Origin: Silurus meridionalis
Taxonomy: Eukaryota > Chordata > Actinopteri > Siluriformes > Siluridae
Assembly: GCF_014805685.1 (NCBI RefSeq)
Contig: NC_060886.1
Span: 29,733,362-29,797,361, forward strand
Reading direction: 5' to 3'
Length of the DNA: 64,000 nt
A program made the translations under genes and the position numbers. Below, piece by piece: positions 38,098 through 47,068 of this stretch. The notes under the pieces were generated by a model that was given only the letters and a program-made list of their open reading frames with translations, searched no databases and had not been told where the DNA came from. The stretch's first letter is position 1. Each line of letters opens with the position of its first letter.

Positions 38098-41000
38098 TTT
38101 TAACCTTAATACCATGTAAAAAGCAAATTTCTGCTTATCCATGCTTATTATATGGATGCAGAGAAACACTGAATGACCGTTCTTATAGGATGTAGAATTC
38201 TCTGATTCAGTACACACAAAGCACATGCCCAAACCGCTACTACAATTACTCTTGTATTTCGAATGAGAATAACGGCAGGGCACGCACCCTTAACATGGCA
38301 TAGATTTATGAACCGGCACATAGACACTCCTGGGGGTTTGGCTGATATGTGCTTAACTGCAAATCCCCAGAAATACAAATCGTTCACAGGAGTTAATTAG
38401 ATAAAACGGATGACACATGAGCTTATTAGTAGGTCTTCGCTTATTGTTCAAACGACAGCTGTTTTACGGAGCCTGCGCCATGCTATTTACGAGTCGTAGC
38501 GGGGGGGTTTGTTTGTAGTAAAAGTGCTGTCTGGTTTTCATTTAGCGGCTGCTTTATATCTAGCTGACTATCTGAATTCCAGTTTGCTTCAGGGACTTAT
38601 TATTTGTTATTAAGAACATTCCCCGATTTGCAATGAAATAAAATTGGATTAGCATCTGTGTATTAACCTAGCTTGTTTACTTGGGCTAAATAATCTGAAT
38701 CATACAGGATCTGATTTGCAATTCTTTCCCTCATTCATTATAAAACTCTGGCTTGTTGTTCTTGATAAGACTGAGGCACATAAATGAGTTCTTGATGGAT
38801 ATCACTGTGATTGGAGTTTGGATTTATCTCCAGACCCCTATTACATCAAATTTATTGGAAGCTAAACAATTTCAGGGACCTCCACAAAGCAACCTTGTGA
38901 CTCCCCTTCTGTTAAACTGAACGATTTCCCGCTTAATCCCAATAATTATTATAGGCACAAAACATATAAATTCTTTTATACAAACACTTTATGTCTGTAA
39001 AGTTGCTTTGAGACATCTTGCTAGCCATCTTGTGCTAATTCCCTCCAGAACTCCATAGCATTCCTTCACAAACAATACATTTCAATTCATTCTGTTCCTG
39101 CTAAGATTATAACATACATGTTTCGATTTCACTCATTATTCACACTATTTCTGCCTTTTCAAGTTCAATCTATTCATTCGGTTCATAGTGTTTGTTGTTT
39201 TATGCTAATTTTCCTAGCCTGGCTTTGGCTGTCCTAGCTTTTTGTACTTGCCAAGACCTTGTTCATTGAAGATTCCGCCTCCACTTTTGTATAACAACCT
39301 TATTGATTACATAATCCCCTGTACTGGGTATCAATTCCTAATAGTTCTTTTATCAATCAAATATTGAACAGAACAAAATAGCGGCTTAGTGACGGTGAGA
39401 GAGGAGGAGGTGCACCACCACCAATTGCAGTTTCTATCACATGACTTCCTCAAAATTAAACTTCACGAAGGTCTTCACGTAGAAACACGGGCAAAGGGTG
39501 AACAAAGCAGAGTGTTCATTATCTCGAGACTAGAGGGAAGGGTGAGGAGTCACAAGCCCCACCATCAGCTCATGTGACGATACGGCTGAGGAATGACTAA
39601 GCACTCGAACGCGGTACGATGCCTGGGCATCGTGCCATGCGAGCGTTAGACTGATGTGAGTTTCGCACGAATGTGACAAGTGAGCTGCCCTAGTTTATCT
39701 CAGCGAATTGGTGATTTTTGATTAATATTAGAAATCTATTTCTATAACTAAACAAACTAGTGAGAAACACTGTCAGATTTTGGATTTCAGATCTTGAATC
39801 CTGGGAACCACACACTGCATCGTCTCCATTCTTCGATTTTGTTCACTAGAAATAAGTTAGCATCGAGCTCCAGATCGACTGACTTAACTTTATATCTCTT
39901 TCTTTTTGAAATATCTCACCAACAGTGGCCTTTTTCTCATCAAGCTTCTTGCTGAAGGTCTTGTTGCCCATTCCAGCCTTCTGCAGGTCTACATTCTTGT
40001 CCCTGACATCCTTTGACAGCTCTTTGATCTCGCCCATGGTGGTGGAGAGGTTTGAATGGAAGAGGTTGATTTTGTGACCGGTTTCTTTAATACACAATGA
40101 TATTACGGGTTATTTCCTTTCCATCTATCATGGCCGACCCTGTGCTTTGTCCAAACTTATCAACTGCTGATGTAACTTTCCATATAGTATGTTGCATGAA
40201 CTGAAGGTGAAGGAGCTCTGTAAACCTTCAGCTTTATCTCAGTGTAACCCCCTGCCCAAATAAAAATATTATGCTGAGAAGTTCAGGTTTAAGCCAATTT
40301 CGATAGGAACAATGTGCCCTATAGTGAGAGAGAGAGCCGAAAAGAATGCTCCAGTGTGACTTGGCCTTCATTTCCAGCAAGTTTCCAGTCACTAATTTGC
40401 TTCTGCTAGTACATTAAATGTCCTTGACTAACAAGATAAAGAACCTCATCTCAAACCCACACAATTTCCCATGTCTCCTGCGACAGTCAGTTTCATGTCT
40501 CCCAACTCACTATCCTGTCTTCCTTTTTTCTCTTCTTCTATCAGATCTTTAATATCTTTGATATCTATCATAACAAAGATCCAAAAACAAATGACTATAC
40601 AATCCTGAGCAAAAAGCCAGATTGTGTATGATAATAATTTGCATACATTAAGCACCACCCACAAATCTCCATACAAAGGCAAGGCTCACAATGAGCTGGA
40701 AATGACAAAATGACAACTAAATGGTAAAAGTATTCATTTTCCATTAATGCAGCTCATCCACTGCAGCGCAACAGCGCTGAAGATACTTAGACTAATTATA
40801 TGATGATGATATAGTTGAGTCTCTTTATACATTAGATTACTCAGGAGGTCTTGTGGGATACAAATGTCCTGTATAAATGCTCCTGGGTATGATTTATGCA
40901 TACATTTATTTTCCTCCAGCTTATTTAAATAATGTAAAATAAATGACCATTTACAATATGAGGAATGTTTTAATTGAAATTTCCCTTAAAAACCAAAGCG

Positions 41001-44000
41001 AAGAAAACGACTTACTGAAGGCCGCCACTGCCAGGATGAGAGTCAACACAATGGAGATCCATGATACCCATAACGCTTTTTTCCTGTAACTCTGAGCTTC
41101 GTGTGGCTTTAGGCGCATACTGCTCTCCAACAGACCTGTCAGGGAAAAAAAGCTTAGTAAAATACATGCCTTTATTTTTTTATTTTTTACAAAATTACAA
41201 TACTGGGGGCTTATTCTCAATCTACTGCTCCATGATTGAGCCAATTAAGACTAGTAAGATGAGACAAGTAAACCCAGAAATGACAAAGAGTTAGGACTTG
41301 TTGGAAAAATGGTTTCATTTCCGAAGCAAATGCTGCAATATAAACAGTGTATCACCTTTTAGTATCCCCATTTAGTACGTTTGGAGCTGCATGTGTTTCA
41401 CTTTTTATTACCTTGTTAAAATGAAATGGATTTACAGTACATGCCAAGCACATGAAGTAGAACAATGGAAAAGATGTCTAGTAAAAATAGAATACATTTG
41501 AATGCAGCTCGATTTGTAGTAAAAGCAGAAAATTCCCAAGATTGAAACCTGTACCAAACCAGCAGAAGAACCAAACCAGACATCCTGAAGAAGCTTCCAT
41601 CTGATAATTCAGGGTCCCACAGCAAGACATGTCTGGAAATGCGAATTCCAAGTCTACAAATTTGTCCATTTATTGCATTTAAAAAAAAGCCAACTATTTG
41701 CACACAATCCACTTCTCCATTCAGATCTTAATGACGGGACATGATCCAATAAAGTGGCGGAGCAACGAAACCGCAGAAAACAACCTACACACTGCTTTCT
41801 ATCTTTGCAAAGCCTTTTCTTTGTCTTTTTGGTCAGGAATGTTTGTGTCGTTCCAGTCACATGATTAAGGGGGTTCAGGAAACTTGTGGTCCGCCATTTA
41901 ATGTTTCATTACATTCCTAATATACACTATATATATATATATACCCTCATGTCAATAATTAGCTTAACCTGTTGCATGTGTCAATAAAATCACGACCCAC
42001 TAACAGCTCTTCCACAGATGGTGACAGGAGACCTCTGGTCTACAGCATTTCCAAACCTGTCCAGAGAAACGAAAGCTTTAACAGAACCAGAAGCACTGCG
42101 CATTGAGTAATATGTTGGTTTAAACTTGCCACATTACTTCCTGCTTCAGGTTCGGCGTGAAAAACACCACAATAAAATTTTCTTGTGTGAAGGCTGACAC
42201 GAAGAACATTCCTGAGGTTCTGCTTCAGTGTACATGTACAATGAAATGCTGTTAGTGTCGACCCAGAAATCCAAATTGCCAAGAAATTTGCAGATGAGGT
42301 AAAGATAAGGATTAGGAATGTTGTGGTTAAGACATTGGATTTTGGATCTGAAGATCGTGAGTTCAAAATCCCAGCCACACCAAGCTGTCACTCATGGGCC
42401 CCTGAGCAAGGCCCTTAACCCCCCATAGCTGCTCAGTTGAATGAATGAGATAAATGCCATAAATGTGAGGGGCAACATTAACGCAGGACCAAATTAGAAG
42501 AAGAAAACACAATATACAGATGAGTCTAGTGGCAAATATTTGTAATTGTATTTTTTGATGAATGGAAACGCATGGATTTGCAATAATGAGCATAGAATTG
42601 TGACTTGGACTTGGACTTGGACTTGTTCCTACTCTACCAGATCTGCGTGTTAGTCAGATTGAGGCTCAAGGTGACTTCATTCACCTTTAAATGATCTGAA
42701 GCTTGAAACAGTTTGACACTGAAGAGTTTTAAACCAAACGGATTCCAGATTGCTGATGCCTTCGTTTTCTTGTACAAACAAACTTATGACCAATTTGTAA
42801 AATGTCAGAACAGTCCAGTTTTGCGGTATTCTTCTGAAATGGAAGTCAAATCACTGTACCATTCTGACGCCTTGGAACAGTGTAGCCCAGACATCGAAAG
42901 GCAACTGAAAAACCCTTATAAATTATTCAGTGGCGCAAATTGATTGCTCGGGGGTGATTTCGTGTGCCACGGAGCAACACTGTGGCACAGCGCTTACAGA
43001 CGAGGAATACTAATGCAGGCTGTGGAGGATTGTGTGGTGGTCACTTAGGACAGGGATCTGGAATCACGATGTCGCCCGCATCAGCTGTACATTTAAAGCG
43101 ATGATAACCGGAAATGAATCCGTGTCTCGGGCTTTACCTTTTTCTGCAGTATTCTGCGGAAATGACATTCTTATTGCCAGAGCTCCTGCTGCGTCCTGCT
43201 CTTATCTTCCTCTTATCTTCCTCTCGGCTTGACTCGAGTGCCTACAGATCTCATGCTAATGAAACAGCAATCCCATTAGGACTGTTAGGTTATGAAGAGC
43301 AGGCTCTGTCCTAGAGTACCTTTGATGCTGTATTCAAAGACTCGCTAAATTTCATTGGAAGGGACAAATACGGTACCTCGAGACCGGATAAACAATATTT
43401 TGCCAAACTCACGGCCTTGAGAACATGAGCTGGAATGAGCGACTTGTGTTTGTGTTTAGATTAAAAGAACATCGCGTGAATATTCGTATTGTACCACCAA
43501 AAATATTCGGATACCCGACCATCATGATCATGTGCCTGTTGAACAGTTAGTTCCATATTTATTACCCATTTGCTATGGATATAAACACCATTCTTCTGGG
43601 AAGGCTTTCCACTTGATTTTAGGCCATGCCTTTGGGAGTTCATTTAGATACAAGAGCATTAGAAAACACAGCTCCTGATGTTGGGTAAAAAAGATCATCT
43701 GGCGTTTCAGTTCTTCTCAAAGCAGTTCAGTGGTTCAGCTCAATGAAGATATGCTTTTACATGGGATGGAGTGGAAGATCTACCTGCTATAGAGCTCAAA
43801 CCTATTGAACAGGAACACTGAGTGCCCTCCTCACTTCACCTCCATCAGTTTCTTGGCTTTTCTAATACCCTTGTGGTTGAACGAGCACGAATTTCCCTAT
43901 AAGAGCACTCCAAAATCTGGTGGAAAATCTTCCCAGAAAATTGGAGGTCGTTATGAGTGAGTGTGGAATAGGCTCACTTTGTGCACTGTCATGCTGGAGC

Positions 44001-44636
44001 AGGTTTGGGTCTCCTTATTCAAGTGAAGGGAAAATGTAATGCTCCAGCTTTGTGATTACAGTTTGGACAAGAACCACAAATGGCTGGAAAAGTCAAGTCT
44101 CCCGATACTGTTGTGTGTAGATCTGAGATTAGAAATATGTTCAAGGTCTACCCTTGTTTTCTCACAATGACCTCCTGATATGATAAGTTTCCCTTTGGTT
44201 TCTCCACCATGTTATGTGTAGCCTAACAAAATGGAGTGAAAATGGTACATACATTCGTTGCTTGAGTGTTTAAAAGTGGGCATAAATGAACTGAATGCAA
44301 GGAAGGAACCTTATTAAAAGAAACATCTGTCCGAATCCTGAATAATCTGTCTGGACTCCAGATGTTTCTTTTAATAAGGTTTCTTCCTCGCATTCGGTTC
44401 ATTTAGGAAGAAACCTTATTAAAAGAAACATCTGAAGTCCAGACGGATTATTCAGGATTCCGGCAGATGTTCTGGATCAATATGTGGACAGTTTTTGGGA
44501 TTTGGGATTGATCCTAGATGACATTTGAAGGTGCAGATTCAAAGAGCAAATCTCATTCTCACACACACACACTGATCAATATTCCCTTTTGAACGGTTAT
44601 TACTAGAAATGTAGATAACATCTGGGTTTACCTATG

Positions 44637-44694
<58 letters not shown>

Positions 44695-44905
44695 CGTGCG
44701 TGTGTGTTTGCACGCATTTGGAGGTCCCCAAAATATTCCTGAAAGTAAACGCATCTACGGTGTTAGAGAGAGGGATGGATTTACCTTCTCCTTCCACGCT
44801 GTCTGTGATGTTCATCTCCCGGTCTCTCTCGGTCCCGTTGCCCGTCGCCGGATCCACCACCACCACCGATTCCGCCACGGGACACGGAGCCAAGATCTCG
44901 GGCAT
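21565..44905 (-). CDS. tmem163: TMEM163, zinc transporter (transmembrane protein 163), 8 exons
   Basis: Family knowledge: TMEM163 is a six-helix zinc efflux transporter of the cation diffusion facilitator type, found in synaptic vesicles, lysosomes and the plasma membrane. Seen: eight exons on the minus strand (44905-44785, 41135-41016, 28310-28267, 27159-27068, 26552-26456, 22796-22685, 21879-21738, 21625-21565) join in frame to 262 codons plus TGA. All introns are GT-AG. The start is fixed by an in-frame TGA two codons upstream (44911-44909). The acidic N-terminal tail (residues 1-45) is followed by the conserved RLKPHEAQSYRKKALWVSW stretch, then the helices. The proposed metal-binding pair D-x-x-x-D is at D97 and D101, and ITDGFNS is at about 193-199. 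It is shorter than human TMEM163 (about 289 aa), mostly in the N-terminal tail. The gene lies head to head with ACMSD, as in human. Identification is from memory of the family, not a search. Confidence 0.95.
21738..21879 (-). CDS. tmem163: TMEM163 exon 7 (helices 5 and 6)
   Basis: Acceptor TTCTATAG|GTTTT and donor ATAAA|GTAAGTC. Encodes residues 196-242, including GFNSMVGSIMGFSILISAEV and VGVLIGLIILAYGI. The TAA that appears to end this frame lies inside the donor, so it is not the real stop. Confidence 0.95.
21965..22640 (-). mobile_element. Tc1-like relic (family B) in TMEM163 intron 6
   Basis: The longest family B copy. It includes MERPAQSPHP in the minus frame, the CAAAACAACCCCAAACCATTAAG block and the N-proximal ACACAAGTTCTTCTGTTTGAG block. 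Frameshifted, and it ends close to exon 6. Confidence 0.7.
22685..22796 (-). CDS. tmem163: TMEM163 exon 6 (helix 4)
   Basis: Acceptor TTTTAG|GATGAT and donor GACG|GTAGGT. Encodes residues 159-195, from DDFLFSVSILSGILCG to SRALITD, plus the first base of Gly196. A (TG)10 tract begins 13 bases into the following intron. Confidence 0.95.
23106..23651 (+). mobile_element. Dispersed hAT-like element, copy 2 (most complete)
   Basis: Begins GGCTGTCAATCAATT and ends TTTTGACAGCC, an inverted pair. It is rich in TTAATCGC motifs near both ends, as in common fish hAT-derived elements. It lies in TMEM163 intron 5. No clear target duplication was found. Confidence 0.7.
23705..24020 (+). mobile_element. 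Rearranged Tc1-like relic (family A) with a perfect inverted repeat
   Basis: Contains GAACCAAACCTGTTCCACCA and the NPI-x-x-L region, but the centre is rebuilt from inverted and direct copies of one segment. Arms at 23752-23796 and 23837-23881 are exact reverse complements. It lies in TMEM163 intron 5. Confidence 0.7.
24859..25341. mobile_element. MITE with repeated TTTATTCTCGTAATTTCGAC interior
   Basis: Imperfect inverted ends (TACGACGGCATTTTAGTGCC and its reverse at 25314-25341). The interior repeats a unit close to CGACTTTATTCTCGTAATTT about six times. It lies in TMEM163 intron 5, within a GCAGAGGTGTGAAGTA hAT-like context. Confidence 0.7.
26060..26310 (-). mobile_element. Tc1-like relic (family A) in TMEM163 intron 5
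   Basis: The minus frame reads PVEHLPRRLEVTITAN near 26050-26110, the C-terminal tail of the transposase. The block around GAGCTGGCTTTGTGCAC follows. Confidence 0.6.
26456..26552 (-). CDS. tmem163: TMEM163 exon 5 (helix 3)
   Basis: Acceptor ATTACCAG|AGCC and donor GAAGTG|GTGAGT. Completes Ile126 and encodes residues 127-158, including ACVILGVIFILSSMCI and KAIHDLSTKLLPEV. Another AG sits two bases downstream of the chosen acceptor, but only this one keeps the frame. Confidence 0.94.
27068..27159 (-). CDS. tmem163: TMEM163 exon 4 (helix 2 with the D-x-x-x-D zinc motif)
   Basis: Acceptor CTATTTCAG|TTTGAT and donor TACAT|GTAAGTA. Encodes residues 96-125, beginning FDATLDVLSSVIVIWRY. Asp97 and Asp101 match the aspartates reported as needed for zinc transport in mammalian TMEM163. 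No long ORF exposes this exon. Confidence 0.95.
27463..28027 (-). mobile_element. Internally deleted mariner element with terminal inverted repeats
   Basis: Ends TACGAGGTGGTATC and GATACCACCTCGTA are inverted repeats matching at 21 of 23 bases, with TA at both edges as expected for mariner. The minus strand shows a mariner N-terminal part (KFCMKLGKSG-like) fused to a YSPDLAP-like C-terminal block, so the middle, with most catalytic residues, is lost. It lies in TMEM163 intron 3 beside exon 4. Confidence 0.8.
28267..28310 (-). CDS. tmem163: TMEM163 exon 3 (44 bp micro-exon)
   Basis: Acceptor TTTTCTAG|CCGTT and donor TTTGCT|GTAAGA. It completes codon 81 and encodes VSFMRHSASAFGFA (82-95), matching the loop before helix 2. 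It is too short to appear as an ORF and was located by the phase required between exons 2 and 4. Confidence 0.93.
29920..30345 (-). mobile_element. Tc1-like relic (family B) in TMEM163 intron 2
   Basis: Shares CTCATCCCAGAGCAGTTCAA and GGGCAGGACGTTCCATGATA with the other copies. It ends in CCAAACTTTTGACAGGCACT, the terminal sequence. The middle third is deleted. Confidence 0.7.
30361..30680 (+). repeat. Dispersed repeat with AAAAACTCCCTGAGATGGTA core
   Basis: Contains ACAATGGACATTGTCTCAAAGC and AGAGGGAACCCATCCTCATC, a motif set common in ostariophysan genomes (from memory). A second copy lies at 47366-47440, and an inverted fragment near 52605-52635. Confidence 0.6.
31660..31870 (+). mobile_element. 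Tc1-like relic (family A) in TMEM163 intron 2
   Basis: Plus strand carries CAACCCTATTGAACACCTTT (NPIEHL) through CATCTTCCCAGAAGAATGGA. It is short and lacks ends. Confidence 0.6.
33151..33227. repeat. (CTAT)n microsatellite in TMEM163 intron 2
   Basis: About 18 TATC units, interrupted once by CGATC near 33191. Confidence 0.96.
33400..33910 (-). mobile_element. Dispersed hAT-like element, copy 3 (inverted)
   Basis: Carries the reverse of the same blocks: AACGCGATTAACACAGC, ATGCGCCAAGTCTGAAATCA, GTGTGGAAACACGG and ATTTTGTCTTCATGC. Lies in TMEM163 intron 2. Confidence 0.65.
34566..35098. mobile_element. Palindromic MITE (TAAGCCGC type) in TMEM163 intron 2
   Basis: The left end ACCGTAATTTTCTGACTAT and the right end ATAGTCCGGAAAATACGG are imperfect inverted repeats. 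Inside are repeated TCTATAAGCCGCACCTG units on the left and GCGGCTTATAG on the right. A common fish element type; superfamily not assigned. Confidence 0.7.
35680..36000 (+). mobile_element. Tc1-like relic (family A) in TMEM163 intron 2
   Basis: Contains GGAGTGGAAGATCTCCTGCT, CTCAATCCTATTGTACTCCT (NPI region) and TGGAACATCTTGCCAGAAGA in family order, followed by the tail. Frameshifted. Confidence 0.6.
36465..36605 (+). mobile_element. Tc1-like transposase N-terminal fragment
   Basis: The plus frame reads KGFTGKDIAASKIAAKSIIY then HIIKNFKERGSIVVKKGS, the paired helix-turn-helix DNA-binding region of a Tc1-like transposase. It is followed at once by a family A relic on the opposite strand (36640-36800). 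Confidence 0.65.
36640..36800 (-). mobile_element. Tc1-like relic (family A)
   Basis: The minus frame reads KLFQHDKASVHKASSRKI, equivalent to the FQHDNAPVHKA motif containing a catalytic aspartate of Tc1 transposases. Here N is K and P is S. Confidence 0.65.
37840..38058 (+). mobile_element. Internally deleted Tc1-like element (family C)
   Basis: Joins the transposase N-terminal part (GTGGTGAACCGGTGACAAGG, then CCGATCCAACAGATGAGCTC) directly to the 3' end (GCAGCAAAAGGGGGACCAAC, then GTGGTCATAATGTAATGCCT). It belongs to the same family as the fragment at 50890. The internal deletion leaves about 200 bp. Confidence 0.7.
38057..38092. repeat. (TG)n microsatellite abutting a Tc1 end
   Basis: Eighteen TG units directly follow the 3' end of the family C element. 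Confidence 0.95.
39900..40095 (-). pseudogene. Unidentified coding-like fragment in TMEM163 intron 2
   Basis: The minus frame reads ETGHKINLFHSNLSTTMGEI, then KELSKDVRDKNVDLQKAG and FSKKLDEKKATVGEI, a charged, heptad-like sequence that looks like real protein. It ends at a donor-like GTTG|GTGAGA and begins after an AAAG. I do not recognise it. It could be an exon of another gene nested here, a retropseudogene piece or chance. Confidence 0.35.
41016..41135 (-). CDS. tmem163: TMEM163 exon 2 (first membrane helix)
   Basis: Acceptor CCCTGACAG|GTCTG and donor TTCA|GTAAG. Encodes residues 41-80, including LLESSMRLKPHEAQ and the start of helix 1 (about 61-80). This is the most strongly conserved part before the helices and anchored the gene identification. 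Confidence 0.95.
42315..42470 (+). mobile_element. tRNA-derived SINE in TMEM163 intron 1
   Basis: GTGGTTAAGACATTGG resembles an A box and GTGAGTTCAAAATCCC a B box. A conserved fish SINE body follows: TGAGCAAGGCCCTTAACC, then GCTCAGTTGAATGAATGAGAT. The family name is not certain. Confidence 0.7.
43540..44110. mobile_element. Composite of inverted Tc1-like pieces in TMEM163 intron 1
   Basis: A minus-oriented tail (43560-43660), a plus-oriented middle (43740-43960) and a second minus-oriented head (43975-44110) of the same family lie side by side. This suggests inversion or repeated insertion of one family at one place. Confidence 0.55.
44285..44463. repeat. Three-armed inverted repeat in TMEM163 intron 1
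   Basis: ACCTTATTAAAAGAAACATCTG occurs at 44308 and again at 44413, and reversed at 44359-44380. The neighbouring segments (TCCGAATCCTGAATAATCTG and the reverse CGGATTATTCAGGATTCCGG) also pair. A partly duplicated fold-back, probably of transposon origin. Confidence 0.85.
44639..44707. repeat. (TG)n microsatellite in TMEM163 intron 1
   Basis: About 26 TG units passing into CGTG units, within 80-150 bp of the exon 1 donor. Confidence 0.96.
44785..44905 (-). CDS. tmem163: TMEM163 exon 1 (start codon)
   Basis: Encodes residues 1-40 plus the first base of Gly41, an acidic cytosolic tail beginning MPEILAPCPVAES. The donor is GAAG|GTAAAT. A (TG)n tract lies about 80 bp inside intron 1. The tail does not resemble the longer proline-rich human N-terminus, which is usual for this poorly conserved segment. 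Confidence 0.9.
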
Positions 44906-44954
44906 GATTCAGTGTGAAATATGAGCCTTATCAGTGCAGTCTGACTCACACCAT

Positions 44955-45535
44955 CCAGGCGCATCCGATGCTGATCTGCACCACAAAACAACGCTCCCGA
45001 TCCAAGCTGGCGCACTGATCTGCTGTGTCTCCAACCTGCAGCGCAATTCTCCTCTAATCAGTTCTCCTGTATCTGTATCTGCCCTCCACTGACGCACTGA
45101 TGTGGTGCCAGGTCTCTCCTATCTACCTCCCGGGTATACCAATGTGGACCAGGATCTCTCCAAATTCCCAATTAAAACACTAATGGTCTAATATCTCTGA
45201 TCTTTCACACCCACCTAACACACTGATGTGCCACAAGATCTTTTCAGTCTCCCACTTAACACAGCGATGTGAGTCAAGATCCCGATCTCCTACATAACAA
45301 ATCAATTTGCTCCAAGATCTTTTCGATCTCCAACTTAACAAACTGTTTTCCAAGATCCCTGTGATCTTCTACTTAACACACCAATTTCGTCCAAGATCTC
45401 TCCCATTTCCTACTTAACGCACCGATGTGGTCCAAGATCTGTCCGATCTCCCAATTAATACACCGATGTTATACAAGATCTGTCCGATCTCCCTCCTAAC
45501 ACACCGATGCGCTTCAGGATCTGCCCAAGGTTTAG
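44955..45535. repeat. Degenerate tandem array, about 41 bp unit, roughly 12-13 copies
   Basis: Successive units share an order of elements: CACCGATGTGGT, then CCAAGATCTGTCC, then GATCTCC, then ACTTAACA. The best units run from about 45237 to 45530, with period 38-43 bp. More diverged units reach back to within 60 bp of the TMEM163 start codon. The half-palindromic AAGATCT core recurs in most units. Confidence 0.8.
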
Positions 45536-45664
45536 TCCATCTGACAGTAGGGGGCGTGTTTATCTTCTCTGTTTTGCTGTCAAATGACTAAAATTTCCAT
45601 TACAGTGAGTGAATTAATGTGAAACACATGAGGACACCGTGAGCAGTTTTGAAACAGCTACAGT

Positions 45665-45668
<4 letters not shown>

Positions 45669-45718
<50 letters not shown>
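45669..45718. repeat. (GT)n microsatellite in the divergent intergenic region
   Basis: About 25 GT units between the 41 bp array and ACMSD. Confidence 0.96.
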
Positions 45719-45721
<3 letters not shown>

Positions 45722-46887
45722 ATCTGATTTGAGTCTGGTTACTGCAACCATCCAGAATTCAGTTTTGGACTAATTTTAGAAGAAAATGTCAGTCATTAGA
45801 CAACCAAAGGGCAGGTAATGATGTGCAGAACCACCTAAATCAATTAATTAATTAATTGTGTTACTAGGAGACACCTGGAGATTGTAGTCTTTTATTTGGT
45901 TTCTTAAAATCTATATCATGATCTGACCAAATTTGATACAAAAATATTTTTCAGCAATCAGGTTACAGACCGAAAAAAAGTCTTTTGGCACACTGACATA
46001 AAAGTCTGCGCTCTCTGTGACTGTGCGTGCAGCCGTGTGCTGCCACCTGCTGGTGTGTTACAAAATAAGTCTTTTTGATACCACCTCATAAATTATGCAG
46101 TGAAGAAGGAACAACCAGGAATGGATAATAAAACAGTGTCTCTGTGACCCCCTAATCTCGTGAACTGCTGGACAGGCTGAACTTGACCATTTATTGCTCA
46201 GCCATCTCAGCAGGAATCTAATTCTGTTCTTTTGGAAACAATAGAGCCGTCTTAAACGCAGTGAGCTGCTCACAAAAGTTGCTCATCCACTCTCAAACGT
46301 CTGAAAACGCTCACGTCCCTGTATTGCACATGAGCAAAATGTAAGACGCTTCGAAACCACGTCATTTCCGCCTGCCGTTTATTGACATTGGTGTGTGGAA
46401 AGTATCAGTTACAATTCTCCTTAATCAATCTTCCAAGCAATACATTTACATCTACATGTAGAAAAGCGTCTCCAAGGGTTCTTTTGAATAGTAATCCTAT
46501 AGACCATACAAGTAGGGGAGTTCTACATATACCTAATATACATGGGAAATCAAAAATAATGTTTGATTTTTTTATTTAAAAATAAATAATATCTCATCTA
46601 TTTCCCAAATAACAGCTATTTAAAAATGAATGGGATCTATGCAAATTTCAGTCAATAGGGGGCAGAATTGGAAAAGATGTTTATTTATGCTTGTCATCTC
46701 CCAGTTAGGAATGTTGTTCATCTCCACGTTCAGACAGACACCAATGGGAATGTGGAGTGAATGCTTTTGATTGGTCAGAATGATCAGTGATTGGTGTTGA
46801 CTTTGAGCTTCAGGTTCATGATCCAGTTTTCATTCCTTTCTCACGCTGAAGCTCTGTGTCTTCAGGACTTCAGGGAGATCTGTGAAG

Positions 46888-46944
46888 ATGAAGATTGATA
46901 TCCATAACCATATTTTACCCAAAGAATGGCCTGATTTGAAGAAG
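46888..46944 (+). CDS. acmsd: ACMSD exon 1 (start, H-x-H zinc motif)
   Basis: Encodes [19 protein letters not shown] (1-19) and ends at GAAG|GTAGGG in phase 0. His6 and His8 form the amidohydrolase metal motif on the first barrel strand. It lies about 2 kb from the TMEM163 start codon on the opposite strand. Confidence 0.95.
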
Positions 46945-47018
46945 GTAGGGAAAATCAGAGCTGGATAAATAAGTTGTAATATGAGCAATTGTATCATAGC
47001 AATTGTATGAAACATGCA

Positions 47019-47068
<50 letters not shown>

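Larger units (their letters stand above)
28311..41015 (-). other. TMEM163 intron 2 (12.7 kb)
   Basis: The largest intron. It holds Tc1 families A, B and C, the dispersed repeat at 30361, hAT-like copy 3, the palindromic MITE, (CTAT)n and (TG)n tracts, and the coding-like fragment at 39.9 kb. The rest (for example 38400-39850) is unique sequence with nothing I can name. Confidence 0.7.
44906..46887. promoter_or_regulatory. Head-to-head TMEM163/ACMSD intergenic region
   Basis: About 2 kb separate the two divergent start codons, so promoters and 5' UTRs of both genes must lie here or extend through it. It contains the 41 bp tandem array next to TMEM163, a (GT)n tract at 45669-45718, a sequence resembling a mariner end near 46075-46092, and otherwise unique sequence. 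Shared regulation is possible but not shown. Confidence 0.55.

Noticed and set aside
44955..45535. CRISPR-like array
   Set aside because: Units are degenerate and directly adjacent, with no unique spacers between identical repeats, and the genome is eukaryotic.
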